Shown here in pieces: positions 6,500 to 13,881 of a stretch of DNA of 16,813 nucleotides. The stretch spans positions 1 through 16,813 of the forward strand of contig JALVWV010000053.1 of NCBI GenBank assembly GCA_027023145.1, given 5' to 3'. This DNA is from Campylobacteraceae bacterium. Its GTDB lineage: Bacteria; Campylobacterota; Campylobacteria; Campylobacterales; Sulfurovaceae. The notes beneath the pieces were generated by a model. The model saw only the letters and a list, made by a program, of their open reading frames with translations. It had not been told where the DNA came from and ran no database searches. Position numbers and translations under genes: made by a program. Each line of letters begins with the position of its first letter. Within the stretch, counting starts at the first letter, position 1.

Positions 6500-6979
6500 A
6501 TGACATACTATGTGACAGGTTTCATGTATTCTACAGATAAAAAGCGTGTCGTACTGATCAAAAAAATAAACCCTGAGTGGCAGAGGGGGCATCTGAACGG
6601 TGTCGGGGGCAAAATCGAGCAAGGCGAGACCCCTGAGGTGGCAATGTCCCGGGAGTTTGAGGAGGAGACAGGCGTAGGGACGACACCGGAGGCATGGAAA
6701 GCATTTGCGGTGATAAATGGGGGGCAGGAGTACAAAGTGTATTTTCTCTATACGATCGATGACAATCTCACCCAAGCCAAGACGGTCGAGGCAGAGAAGG
6801 TGGAGATCTATGTAGTGGATGATCTACCGCGCAATGTACTGCACAATCTGAGGTGGTTGATTCCGATGAGTTTGGATAGTAAGTTGTCTTTTGAACATCC
6901 AATAGAGATAGAAGAAAAGGAGCTCGAAGAGGGGCACGTGAGATCAAAGACGGCAGGAAAATCGCCAGCTATTAGGTGA
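6500..6979 (+). CDS. Nudix hydrolase
   Basis: A 159-residue protein. The frame opens at 6476, but the ATG at 6500 has AAGGA at the right distance and is preferred. The Nudix box is complete: G37-x5-E43-x7-R51-E52-F-x-E55-E56-x-G58-V59, the Mg-binding site that hydrolyses nucleoside diphosphates linked to another group. The substrate cannot be told; the protein resembles MutT/8-oxo-dGTP or general NTP pyrophosphatases in size and in the leading strand YYVTGFMYSTDKKRVVLIKK. The last ~18 residues (after IEIEEKELEEG) run through DNA that, in another frame, encodes a thioesterase remnant. The natural C-terminus may therefore have been replaced by a deletion junction near 6925. Confidence 0.88.
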   Translation: MTYYVTGFMYSTDKKRVVLIKKINPEWQRGHLNGVGGKIEQGETPEVAMSREFEEETGVGTTPEAWKAFAVINGGQEYKVYFLYTIDDNLTQAKTVEAEKVEIYVVDDLPRNVLHNLRWLIPMSLDSKLSFEHPIEIEEKELEEGHVRSKTAGKSPAIR

Positions 6980-7077
6980 CGATCCATGCTGGCGATGAGG
7001 AGCTGGTCGCATCGTTTATGGGGACGGTGTATCGGAAGGGGGAACGTATCGTGGAGGAGGATTCTCCCGGCACCTGA
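6934..7077 (+). pseudogene. Fossil C-terminus of a PaaI-like hotdog thioesterase
   Basis: Read in the frame starting at 6934, the DNA gives AREIKDGRKIASY, a TAG stop (6973-6975), then VTIHAGDEELVASFMGTVYR and KGERIVEED up to TGA at 7075-7077. The pattern (G-R-x-x-x-Y-x-V-x-[IV]-x-x-x-[DG]-x-L-V-A-x-F-x-G-T-x-Y-R) matches the last two strands of PaaI/YbgC-type acyl-CoA thioesterases. The N-terminal two thirds are absent and the frame overlaps the Nudix gene end, so this is a remnant. It might instead be a short peptide started at GTG 6976, but no ribosome-binding site supports that. Confidence 0.5.
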
Positions 7078-7200
7078 ATAAAACAATAAGGTGATTACTC
7101 AAATACCATGTTTAATGATTTTCTACACGAGAATACAATATCCTCTTCAACAAAACCAAGATGTCCCTACGACCTGGATGCATTTGGAAAGTAGATCTCG

Positions 7201-7806
7201 CTACACCGTCCTCTGTACCTGCTCGATCCAATACGGAAAATGGGCTTGCTCATCCCGGAGGGTGGTACCGGGACCGTGGCCGGGGTGGACAGAATAATTT
7301 TCGGTAATTTGCCCGGCTTTTTGGAGGCTGCGGATCATGTCGTTGGCGCTGGAGTAGGGGAAATCCCACCGGCCGATGCTGCGGTGGAAGAGAAAGTCCC
7401 CGCTGAACCATTCTCCACCGATTTCGATAACCGAGTTGCCCGGGGTGTGGCCGGGGAAGTGGCGGTAGCGCACGGCGATGTCGGCGATCTCGAGAGTGGC
7501 ATCCCCGGAGACACGGACGTCAGGCTGCGAGGGTGGTGTGCCCTGACCGAATGGGTCGCTGGTGAGCATGAACGCATCCTCATCGGGGACGTAGAGGGGG
7601 ATATGGAGCGCCTGCTGGAGGGCGGCGTTGCTCCAGGTGTGGTCGAAGTGGCCGTGGGTGTTGAGGATCGCCACGGGATGGTGCGCACGAGCCAGCACCC
7701 ACTCCGTCGCCCCGATCCCCGGATCGATGATGAGGGTCTTCTCATCGATAGTCACGAGATAGCAGTTGGTCTGGTAGTCCCCCATGGGACAGGATTGGAT
7801 CTGCAT
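7201..7806 (-). CDS. Metallo-beta-lactamase-fold hydrolase (glyoxalase II-like)
   Basis: A 201-residue cytosolic protein with no signal peptide. The binuclear metal site is complete: T-H51-G-H53-F-D55-H56, GHTPG, SGDFLF and a late HPGHGPGTTL. The short size, the NCYLV start and the absence of the long C-terminal helical domain put it with YcbL/GloB2-type hydrolases rather than full glyoxalase II. Such enzymes cleave thioesters such as S-lactoylglutathione, but the true substrate is unknown. GGAG precedes the ATG. The tandem array at 7832-7929 begins only 26 bases upstream of the start codon, so its promoter must lie within or beyond the array and its mRNA leader would carry the heptamers. It diverges from the DUF455 gene. 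Confidence 0.88.
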   Translation of the reverse strand: MQIQSCPMGDYQTNCYLVTIDEKTLIIDPGIGATEWVLARAHHPVAILNTHGHFDHTWSNAALQQALHIPLYVPDEDAFMLTSDPFGQGTPPSQPDVRVSGDATLEIADIAVRYRHFPGHTPGNSVIEIGGEWFSGDFLFHRSIGRWDFPYSSANDMIRSLQKAGQITENYSVHPGHGPGTTLRDEQAHFPYWIEQVQRTV

Positions 7807-7824
7807 GGATGGCTCCGGGGTTTT

Positions 7825-8022
7825 GTGCTAAGTGTTACGTGTTACGTGTTACGTGTTACGTGTTACGTGTTACGTGTTACGTGTTACGTGTTACGTGTTA
7901 CGTGTTACGTGTTACGTGTTACGTGTTACGTACTTATGATATACTTTTCTAAGGATAGCATAACTTTTTGGAGGATAAACTTCCTACTTCCTACTTCCTA
8001 CTTCCTACTTAACACTTAGCAC
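7825..8022. repeat. 13-bp perfect inverted repeat enclosing two heptamer arrays
   Basis: GTGCTAAGTGTTA (7825-7837) and TAACACTTAGCAC (8010-8022) are exact reverse complements. They bound a 198-base block made of the left heptamer array, a 51-base non-repetitive core (7930-7980) and the right heptamer array. The block fills most of the 253-base gap between the divergent hydrolase and DUF455 genes. Confidence 0.75.
7832..7929 (+). repeat. Tandem array of 14 perfect GTGTTAC heptamers
   Basis: Fourteen exact copies of the 7-mer GTGTTAC run without a mismatch from 7832 to 7929, preceded by the related 7-mer GTGCTAA (7825-7831). Perfect identity implies recent expansion or active homogenisation. 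Such tracts are prone to copy-number change by slippage. Because the unit is 7 bases, each change shifts DNA helical phase by about two thirds of a turn. Confidence 0.95.
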
Positions 8023-8029
8023 TTCCCAC
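7981..8029 (+). repeat. Array of seven TTNNNAC heptamers
   Basis: Seven consecutive 7-mers share TT...AC ends: TTCCTAC four times, then TTAACAC, TTAGCAC and TTCCCAC. The last three are diverged. TTAGCAC is the reverse complement of the leftmost unit of the other array (GTGCTAA), so the two arrays are related and face each other. Confidence 0.85.
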
Positions 8030-8047
8030 ATAAGACAAAACATACGC

Positions 8048-8053
8048 TATAAT
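8048..8053 (+). promoter_or_regulatory. -10 box of the DUF455 gene, implying a leaderless mRNA
   Basis: TATAAT in the context CGCTATAATATT ends 6 bases before the ATG at 8060, so transcription would start at or within a base or two of the start codon. No -35 box is apparent and there is no Shine-Dalgarno. The right heptamer array ends 18 bases upstream. Confidence 0.5.
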
Positions 8054-8059
8054 ATTTTC

Positions 8060-8878
8060 ATGAATTTTTATAATGAATGCAAACGGGCGCTTGAGACGCC
8101 GGATGTCGAGACCAAATCGGAAATCATTGATGCGTTGATTGCTCATGTAGAATTGGGTAAAACGGTGCCGGAAGGGTTTGATCCGGTGGTGTTTGATCGT
8201 CCGTCATATGCGGATATTGCCGAGGTGGTTTCCCCGCGAGACTTGCCCAAGCGTCGGGATTTTGGGACGCGGGAGGGGTTGGCGACGCTGGTGCATTCGA
8301 TTACGCATATTGAACTCAGTGCGATCGATCTGGCACTTGATGCAGCGTATCGTTTCCCGCAGATGCCCACGGCGTATCGGCGTGACTGGCTCGTAGTGGC
8401 ACAGGATGAGGTGCGGCACTTTCGGATGCTCCATGCGATACTGGAGCGGCTGGGGCATCGGTATGGGGATTGGCCCGTACACAGCGGGCTGTTTGAGATG
8501 AGCATGAAGACCGCTGGAGATGCGCTTGAGCGGATGGCAGTAATCCCCCGGTATTTTGAGGCAGGTGGGCTCGATGTCAATCCACAAATTGCCGCCAAAC
8601 TCCAGCCACATCGAGGCAACTCCGATGTGGCGGAAGTGATCGAGGCTTTGGGGGTGATCGAAACGGAAGAGATCGACCATGTTCGCAAAGGGGATCGTTG
8701 GTTTCGTTGGCTCTGTTCTGAGCGGGGACTTGAGGTCTCTGAGAGCTTTTTGTCCATCCTCGATCGGCACAACCTTCGCACTCGCCAGCGCCCGCATATG
8801 AATATTGCAGCACGCAGAGAAGCGGGATTTATGTGCGAGGAATTGCTGGAGCTTGGGGCACTGGAGTGCGGGGATTAA
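8060..8878 (+). CDS. DUF455 family ferritin-like protein
   Basis: A 272-residue cytosolic protein. It has the ferritin-like four-helix pattern of DUF455 with carboxylate and histidine ligands spaced along the helices: THIELSAIDLALDAAYRF, then VVAQDEVRHFRMLHAIL, then RYFEAGGLDVNP, and finally GVIETEEIDHVRKGDRWF. Together these Glu and Glu-x-x-His motifs form a likely di-iron site, as in the MiaE-like group, but the family's reaction is not established. The ATG directly follows the -10 box, suggesting leaderless translation, and no better in-frame start exists nearby. It diverges from the hydrolase gene across the heptamer arrays and is separated from the next gene by 68 bases with their own promoter. 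Confidence 0.9.
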   Translation: MNFYNECKRALETPDVETKSEIIDALIAHVELGKTVPEGFDPVVFDRPSYADIAEVVSPRDLPKRRDFGTREGLATLVHSITHIELSAIDLALDAAYRFPQMPTAYRRDWLVVAQDEVRHFRMLHAILERLGHRYGDWPVHSGLFEMSMKTAGDALERMAVIPRYFEAGGLDVNPQIAAKLQPHRGNSDVAEVIEALGVIETEEIDHVRKGDRWFRWLCSERGLEVSESFLSILDRHNLRTRQRPHMNIAARREAGFMCEELLELGALECGD

Positions 8879-8909
8879 ATGTCCGGGTTAGTGTTTGGAA
8901 ACTTTTTTG

Positions 8910-8928
8910 TGCTACAATCCATGTAGCA
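8910..8928 (+). promoter_or_regulatory. Extended -10 promoter of the aminotransferase-argB operon with overlapping inverted repeat
   Basis: TGC-TACAAT (8910-8918) is an extended -10 box 28 bases before the start codon. The perfect arms TGCTACA (8910-8916) and TGTAGCA (8922-8928) with a 5-base loop cover the -10 box and the likely start of transcription. This could be a repressor site or simply an RNA hairpin at the 5' end. TAGGA serves as the ribosome-binding site further down. Confidence 0.4.
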
Positions 8929-8946
8929 AATATTTTAGGATAAAAC

Positions 8947-10053
8947 ATGAGCATAAAAATACCTTTTCGAAAAGTGAGTATCCCCGTAGCGCTCCAAGCA
9001 GCGACAACAGAGGCATTGGAGAGTGGGGTTATTGCCGCGACAGACGCTCTCGAAGCCGAAGTGACAGATGCGACTGGGATGGCGTATGCACTGAGTACGT
9101 CAAGCTCCACAGCTGCCCTGCATCTGGCGATGTGTGCTCTTGACCTCAAGCGGGGAGACAAGATCCTCTGTCCTGTCAACGGCTTTGTCGATTTGCCCGA
9201 GGTGGTACGTCATTTTGATGCTGAGCCGGTGTTTGTCGATACGTTGCCGGGAAGTTATGCGATCGATCCCGATAAACTGGCCGAAGCCGCCGAGAAAATC
9301 AAAGGGAAAAAACTCCGCGCCGTGATCGTCAGCCATCCGGGGGGAAGACCTGCCCCCATGGCTGCGATTCGCGACGTAGCAGAGCAGTACGATTTGAAAA
9401 TCATCGAAGATGCAACAGAAGCGGTCGGAGCTTCTTATGTCGGAGTAGACAGCGATATGGTGGTAATAGGTTTTGGCTCCAAAATTGATAATACCATCGA
9501 TGGAGGTGTTTTGCTAACAAACAATGAGCATTATTATGAGCGGGGGAAACTCCTGCGCAATCATGGGATAGTCTACACATCCAAAGAGACCCATTATCTC
9601 TATGACGTACTCGCGGTTGGCTGCCAATATCGGATGAATGAGTTCAGTGCCCTTTATTGTCGGGCGCTTTTTGCTGAAAACACAAAAAGTATGGCACGGC
9701 GTCGCGCCATTGCCGCTGCCTATTTTTCCAAATTAAAATCCCTTAAGACGGTCACACTGCCAGAAAAAGTGGACGGCCACCTCTACACGCAATTTATCGT
9801 CACCATTGAGACCAACCGGGACACTTTCGCTCGCAAACTTCAGGAGAAGGGGATCGAGGTAAGTGTCCAACATATTCCCCTCAATTTCACTAAATATTAT
9901 AAAGAGAAATACGGGTACAAAGTGTTTGACTTCCCCCAGGCACTCGATGCGTATCAAAAGACCATGTTCCTTCCAATCTACCCCGAGATGAGCGATGACG
10001 AGGTGGCGTATGTCTGTGAGGCGATCCGAGAGATTGCTGCCTCGCACCGATAA
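8947..10053 (+). CDS. DegT/DnrJ/EryC1/StrS-family PLP aminotransferase
   Basis: A 368-residue sugar-aminotransferase-type enzyme. Typical features are the N-terminal IPFRKVSIP, the cofactor-binding STSSSTAALHLAMCAL (about 50-65), IIEDATEAVGA (152-162) with the Asp that contacts the pyridine nitrogen, and the internal aldimine lysine Lys179 in GFGSKIDNTIDGG. The C-terminal half contains the LYTQFIVTI strand and QHIPLNFTKYY. Family members transaminate nucleotide-linked keto-sugars for glycans or antibiotics. No sugar-nucleotide genes lie nearby, so the substrate cannot be named. It precedes argB by 8 bases and is likely in one transcript with it, an unexpected pairing with arginine synthesis. 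Confidence 0.9.
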   Translation: MSIKIPFRKVSIPVALQAATTEALESGVIAATDALEAEVTDATGMAYALSTSSSTAALHLAMCALDLKRGDKILCPVNGFVDLPEVVRHFDAEPVFVDTLPGSYAIDPDKLAEAAEKIKGKKLRAVIVSHPGGRPAPMAAIRDVAEQYDLKIIEDATEAVGASYVGVDSDMVVIGFGSKIDNTIDGGVLLTNNEHYYERGKLLRNHGIVYTSKETHYLYDVLAVGCQYRMNEFSALYCRALFAENTKSMARRRAIAAAYFSKLKSLKTVTLPEKVDGHLYTQFIVTIETNRDTFARKLQEKGIEVSVQHIPLNFTKYYKEKYGYKVFDFPQALDAYQKTMFLPIYPEMSDDEVAYVCEAIREIAASHR

Positions 10054-10061
10054 GGGTTCTC

Positions 10062-10913
10062 ATGCAGGAAAAAGTCAAAATTGTCCAAACCCTCCTCGAG
10101 GCACTTCCCTACATCAAACGATTCAGCGGTGACATCGTCGTGGTCAAATACGGTGGTTCGGCGCAGAGCAGCGAGACACTCAAAGCGAAATTTGCTCAGG
10201 ATATCGTCATGCTTCAAGCAGTGGGGATGAAACCTGTCGTCGTTCACGGAGGCGGCAAAAACATCAGTGGATTACTGGAAGATCTTGGGATCGAGAGCCG
10301 CTTTATCGATGGGCAGCGGGTCACGACCAAAGAGGCGATGCGGATCGTGGAGATGGTGCTCAGCGGCGAAATCAACAAAGAGATCGTTGCCCTGCTCAAT
10401 TCCCAGGGTGCCCGTGCCATCGGTATCTCGGGCAAAGACGCCAATTTCCTCGAGGCCAATGCCAAAGATGGCGGGAAGTTTGGCTATACCGGTACGATCC
10501 AACAGGTCAATCCCGAGATTGTCCTCAAGATGCTGGATGACGGTTTTGTTCCCGTCATTGCCCCTATTGCCAGTGGCGGTACATTGGGACATCCGGGGTA
10601 CAACATCAATGCTGACCTCGCAGCCAGTCAGATTGCGATAGCCCTTGGTGCACGCAAAGTGGTTTTTCTCACCGATACCCCAGGGGTTCTTGATAAATCT
10701 GGCAATTTAATTTCCAATCTCAGTATCGCTCAGGCCGAAGAGCGTAAGCGGGATGAGACGATCACTGGCGGAATGGTTCCCAAAGTTGATGCGTGCATCG
10801 AAGCCCTGCGTGGCAATGTCAAAAAAGCCCATATCATCGATGGTCGCATCGAACACTCTCTTCTCCTCGAGATCCTCACCAACAGCGGAATTGGTACTTG
10901 CATTGAGCTTTGA
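10062..10913 (+). CDS. argB: Acetylglutamate kinase
   Basis: A 283-residue amino-acid kinase that phosphorylates N-acetyl-L-glutamate, the second step of arginine synthesis. Visible motifs: VVVKYGGSA with phosphate-binding Lys29, VVVHGGGKNIS (59-69), the substrate loop GQRVTTKEAMRIVEMVLSG, and GISGKDANF. The late VFLTDTPGVLD and GGMVPKVDACIEAL contact ATP. An N-terminal helix (KVKIVQTLLEALPYIKRF), as in arginine-inhibited hexameric forms, is present, so feedback by arginine is plausible. AAGGG precedes the ATG. It is second in the operon after the aminotransferase; no other arg genes are in the window. Confidence 0.96.
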   Translation: MQEKVKIVQTLLEALPYIKRFSGDIVVVKYGGSAQSSETLKAKFAQDIVMLQAVGMKPVVVHGGGKNISGLLEDLGIESRFIDGQRVTTKEAMRIVEMVLSGEINKEIVALLNSQGARAIGISGKDANFLEANAKDGGKFGYTGTIQQVNPEIVLKMLDDGFVPVIAPIASGGTLGHPGYNINADLAASQIAIALGARKVVFLTDTPGVLDKSGNLISNLSIAQAEERKRDETITGGMVPKVDACIEALRGNVKKAHIIDGRIEHSLLLEILTNSGIGTCIEL

Positions 10914-10971
10914 TCCCTTTTGGTCGGGCGTATACCGCTTCGCGTCTCAGGGCATCGGATCGCTTTTTCGC

Positions 10972-10977
10972 TATAAT
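10972..10977 (+). promoter_or_regulatory. -10 box for thrC
   Basis: TATAAT in the context CGCTATAATATC lies 86 bases before the thrC ATG, with no recognisable -35 box. It implies an untranslated leader of about 80 bases. I looked for attenuator-like pairings in this leader and saw none that are strong. Confidence 0.5.
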
Positions 10978-11063
10978 ATCCCCCAAATTTTACCATTACC
11001 GCACCAGAAAAATGCCAGATAGTGGCATCGATTTTGTGCGCTAATACCATAAGGTGATCGTGT

Positions 11064-12530
11064 ATGCAATTTATTCAGACGCGTGGCAACGACGGAACCC
11101 GCCCCGAATCCGTGAGCTTCTCCGAAGCAATCCTCAACCCCAGCGCCAGTTTTGGGGGGTTGTATGTCCCGGAGTCCCTTCCGGATATGGGGATTGTCTT
11201 CCTCTCCGAATACCTTAACAGTGATTACAAGCATCTTGCGTTTGACCTGTTGCAGAAGTTTGAGATCGATATTGACGAGGATCTCCTCTGGGAGGCTCTC
11301 GACCGATACGACCATTTCGACGACTCCAACAACCCCGTTCCCGTCGTCAAGATCGAAGAGGATGCGTGGATAAGTGAACTCTACCATGGACCAACCCGTG
11401 CGTTCAAAGACATGGCATTGCAACCCTTTGGGGTTATCCTCTCCGCTCTGGCACAACAGCAAGAGGAGGAGTACCTCATCATGGCAGCCACCAGTGGCGA
11501 TACCGGTCCGGCGACACTGGAGACGTTTAAACATAAACCCAATATCCGGGTCGCTTGCCTCTATCCGGACGGAGGCACCAGTGACGTCCAGCGTCTTCAG
11601 ATGGTGACTGAAGAGGCAAATAACCTCAAGGTGGTTGGCATCCATGGCAACTTTGACGATGCACAGCAGGCGCTCAAATCGCTCCTTGGCTCCGAAGAGT
11701 TCAAGCTGGAGCTCTCCGAAAAGGGGATCCAACTCTCTGCTGCCAACTCGGTCAATTTCGGTCGGATTATCTTCCAAATTATTTATCACATTCACAGCTA
11801 TCTCGAATTGGTGCGTCATGGAGAGATCGGACTGGGTGATGAGGTCTATCTCGTCGTCCCGAGTGGCAATTTTGGCAATGCTCTCGGTGCGTATTATGCT
11901 AAAAAAGCGGGTCTCCCGATCCGAAAAATACTCATCGCGTCCAACGCCAACAATATCCTCACTGACCTTATCAATACCGGCGTGTATGACATCCGTGATC
12001 GGGAACTGATCCTCACTGAATCCCCAGCGATGGATATTCTCAAAAGCTCCAATGTTGAGCGGGTACTGTTTGATAAATTTGGAGCCGTGCGCACCCGCGA
12101 AATGATGGAAGCGCTCAACGATGAGCAGATTTATCGCCTTACCGAAGCAGAACTCAGAAGCCTTCAGGAGGATTTTGCTGCCATCGAAAACACCGATGCC
12201 GAAGGGGAAGCGGTGATCGCTGAATACGCAGCTCGCGGCTACCTGATGGATCCCCATACTGCCACCTGCCTCAAAGCATACCACACTCTCCGGGAAGAGC
12301 CCCTTCCTACCCTGATGTGCTCTACGGCAGAATGGACGAAGTTTAGCCCTACTGTTGCTCGGGCGATCGGTCTGGATGCCCAAGGAGATGCAGAGGCTCT
12401 GATCGCAGTGAGCCAAACACTCAATGTTCCCATTCCCCGACAAATTCAAGCGTTGTTTGAGAAAGAGATCACACACAACATTGTGGTTGAGAAAGCGCAG
12501 ATCAAGCAGGAGATGCTGGCTTTTCTGTAA
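11064..12530 (+). CDS. thrC: Threonine synthase
   Basis: A 488-residue PLP enzyme that converts O-phosphohomoserine to L-threonine, the last step of the pathway. The N-terminal block TRGNDGTRPESVSFSEAIL is typical of the longer, E. coli/yeast-like class. The PLP lysine is Lys115 in YHGPTRAFKDMALQPFG. The phosphate-binding loop ATSGDTGPATLE follows, then VPSGNFGNALGAYYAKKAG. AAGG lies ahead of the ATG. It has its own promoter after argB and is followed within 19 bases by the LysM protein gene, probably in one transcript. Confidence 0.97.
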   Translation: MQFIQTRGNDGTRPESVSFSEAILNPSASFGGLYVPESLPDMGIVFLSEYLNSDYKHLAFDLLQKFEIDIDEDLLWEALDRYDHFDDSNNPVPVVKIEEDAWISELYHGPTRAFKDMALQPFGVILSALAQQQEEEYLIMAATSGDTGPATLETFKHKPNIRVACLYPDGGTSDVQRLQMVTEEANNLKVVGIHGNFDDAQQALKSLLGSEEFKLELSEKGIQLSAANSVNFGRIIFQIIYHIHSYLELVRHGEIGLGDEVYLVVPSGNFGNALGAYYAKKAGLPIRKILIASNANNILTDLINTGVYDIRDRELILTESPAMDILKSSNVERVLFDKFGAVRTREMMEALNDEQIYRLTEAELRSLQEDFAAIENTDAEGEAVIAEYAARGYLMDPHTATCLKAYHTLREEPLPTLMCSTAEWTKFSPTVARAIGLDAQGDAEALIAVSQTLNVPIPRQIQALFEKEITHNIVVEKAQIKQEMLAFL

Positions 12531-12549
12531 GTCAGGATAATGGAATTGT

Positions 12550-13752
12550 ATGTCACGTAAACATGCCATCGTATTGGGTGTAGCCTTTGCCGTATTTGTT
12601 GCTGGGATCTTCCTCTCGCTTGTTCGCTCCAAAAGCGCACAAAATCCTACAGGAGTCATCAAAGAGTTTGTACCCAGCATTCAAAAAGTGAGCACAAACG
12701 AGCCTACGCATACACCTTCCAATACTTCGCCGGAATACAACTCCTCAGGAGCGGCTTCTCCTCTGCATGAATCCAAGCCTATGAAATCGTCTACCCCGCC
12801 CAAAACCGAAACCACACCTCTCCCCTCCGATGTCACACCAAACACCTCTTCTGAGCATCAACCGATCGAGGAGCCGCTTTTTGAAGAGGGGGTTTTGATC
12901 ATCCATCGAGTAGCCTCCGGTGAATCATTGCTGGGATTGGCCAAAAAATATCGTACAACAGGGTATCAGATTGCCAAACGCAATATGATTCATGAAGATG
13001 CGCAACTCCATGTTGGGCAGGAGCTTGAAATTATCCCGGGCGAAGAGGCGACTTATCAGGTTCAAAAAGGGGAGGGGCTTATTGAAATCGCCCACCGTTT
13101 TGGTGTTGACCCCCAAGATATCCTTGCGCTTAACGACATCAAAAGTAATGATATTCTCCATGTTGGACAAAAACTTATTATGCCCGTCAGCCAAAAAAAG
13201 ATCGACACAATACTTGAAGAGATCGCCGAAGCAAAACGTCAAAAAGAGCTGGAGAGAAAAAATCACTATCAACAAAAATTTTTGACTCGGTTGAAGCTCC
13301 AGCAGAATGCCCGAGCCAAAGCCGCAAGGCTCCGCGCTCAAAAAGAAGCTCAGGCTCGAAAACAGGCTCAGGCCAAACGGGAAAAAGATCGGCGCCTCCG
13401 TCAAGCAAGACAAAAATTTAAATACACATCTTCATCCAAATATCAGCACAAGATGCGTGTCGTAGCAACCGCTTATACTTCACACAGAAGTCAGACGGAT
13501 CGCACGCCGTTTCTAGCAGCATGGAACAACCGTATCCGCCCGGGGATGAAGATCATCGCTGTCTCGCCCGATCTGATCCGAAAATACGGTCTGACCAACG
13601 GTGTCCGGGTCAAGATTGGTGGTTTGCCCGGAACCTATGTTGTCCGGGACAAGATGAACAAGCGCCTTCACAATCACATCGATATTTATATGGGGACTAA
13701 TCGCCGCCGGGCGTTGCGGTGGGGGCGCCGCCGGGTGGTGATGTATTGGTAA
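12550..13752 (+). CDS. LysM and 3D-domain cell-wall protein
   Basis: A 400-residue protein. An N-terminal membrane anchor or uncleaved signal (IVLGVAFAVFVAGIFLSLV) is followed by a Ser/Thr/Pro-rich linker to about 115. Two peptidoglycan-binding LysM repeats follow: 117-162 (HRVASGESLLGLAKKY...LHVGQELEI) and 168-213 (YQVQKGEGLIEIAHRF...LHVGQKLIM). A Lys/Arg/Ala/Gln-rich helix (about 216-295) leads to a C-terminal 3D double-psi barrel domain (302-400) with ATAYTSH, the GMKIIAVSPDLI strand and VVRDKMNKRLHNHIDIYMG. 3D barrels are related to the MltA lytic transglycosylase core, so it probably binds or trims peptidoglycan. Whether the catalytic Asp set is complete is unclear. AGGA precedes the ATG. 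Confidence 0.85.
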   Translation: MSRKHAIVLGVAFAVFVAGIFLSLVRSKSAQNPTGVIKEFVPSIQKVSTNEPTHTPSNTSPEYNSSGAASPLHESKPMKSSTPPKTETTPLPSDVTPNTSSEHQPIEEPLFEEGVLIIHRVASGESLLGLAKKYRTTGYQIAKRNMIHEDAQLHVGQELEIIPGEEATYQVQKGEGLIEIAHRFGVDPQDILALNDIKSNDILHVGQKLIMPVSQKKIDTILEEIAEAKRQKELERKNHYQQKFLTRLKLQQNARAKAARLRAQKEAQARKQAQAKREKDRRLRQARQKFKYTSSSKYQHKMRVVATAYTSHRSQTDRTPFLAAWNNRIRPGMKIIAVSPDLIRKYGLTNGVRVKIGGLPGTYVVRDKMNKRLHNHIDIYMGTNRRRALRWGRRRVVMYW

Positions 13753-13788
13753 GTTGGTGAATAGTGGATGGTTGATGATATATTGGGG

Positions 13789-13826
13789 ATGCGACTTCAG
13801 TCGCATTTGGTGGGGCTGAAGCCCCA
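13789..13826 (+). repeat. Paired-hairpin intergenic repeat
   Basis: First stem ATGCGACT-TC-AGTCGCAT (13789-13806), second stem TGGGGCT-GA-AGCCCCA (13811-13826), followed by GCTCC. Compared with the 5321-5363 copy, the paired positions A-T become G-C in the second stem, keeping the fold. It lies 36 bases after the LysM protein stop and probably helps end that transcript. Confidence 0.65.
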
Positions 13827-13859
13827 GCTCCTTTTGTCTTTTTCTGTTGTTTGACCCGA

Positions 13860-13881
13860 GGGCAGACACGCGGGTCTGCCC
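13860..13881. repeat. GGGCAGAC inverted repeat between convergent genes
   Basis: Arms GGGCAGAC (13860-13867) and GTCTGCCC (13874-13881) with a 6-base loop. On the minus strand it reads GTAGGGGCAGACCCGCGTGT, a pattern I recall as a widespread intergenic repeat. Its leading GTAG overlaps the stop codon of uup (TAG at 13882-13884). It could act as a two-way terminator, although no U tract follows directly on either side. Confidence 0.55.

Noticed and set aside
7108..7194. 28-codon frame (MFNDFLHEN...) and the overlapping 7091-7297 frame after the thioesterase remnant
   Set aside because: Neither has a convincing ribosome-binding site or recognisable motif, and the longer one runs antisense into the hydrolase gene. 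Possibly gene debris.
7240..8019. Plus-strand open frame of 259 codons opposite the metallo-hydrolase, running through the GTGTTAC array
   Set aside because: The first two thirds are antisense to a well-supported gene, and the tail (VTCYVLR repeats) is just the translated tandem array.
7832..8029. Possible CRISPR array
   Set aside because: Units are 7 bases with no unique spacers and no cas genes nearby; these are simple tandem repeats.
10971..12680. Minus-strand open frame of 569 codons opposite thrC
   Set aside because: It is antisense to a complete, motif-bearing threonine synthase and has no recognisable domain or ribosome-binding site. Long antisense frames are a common side effect of codon use.
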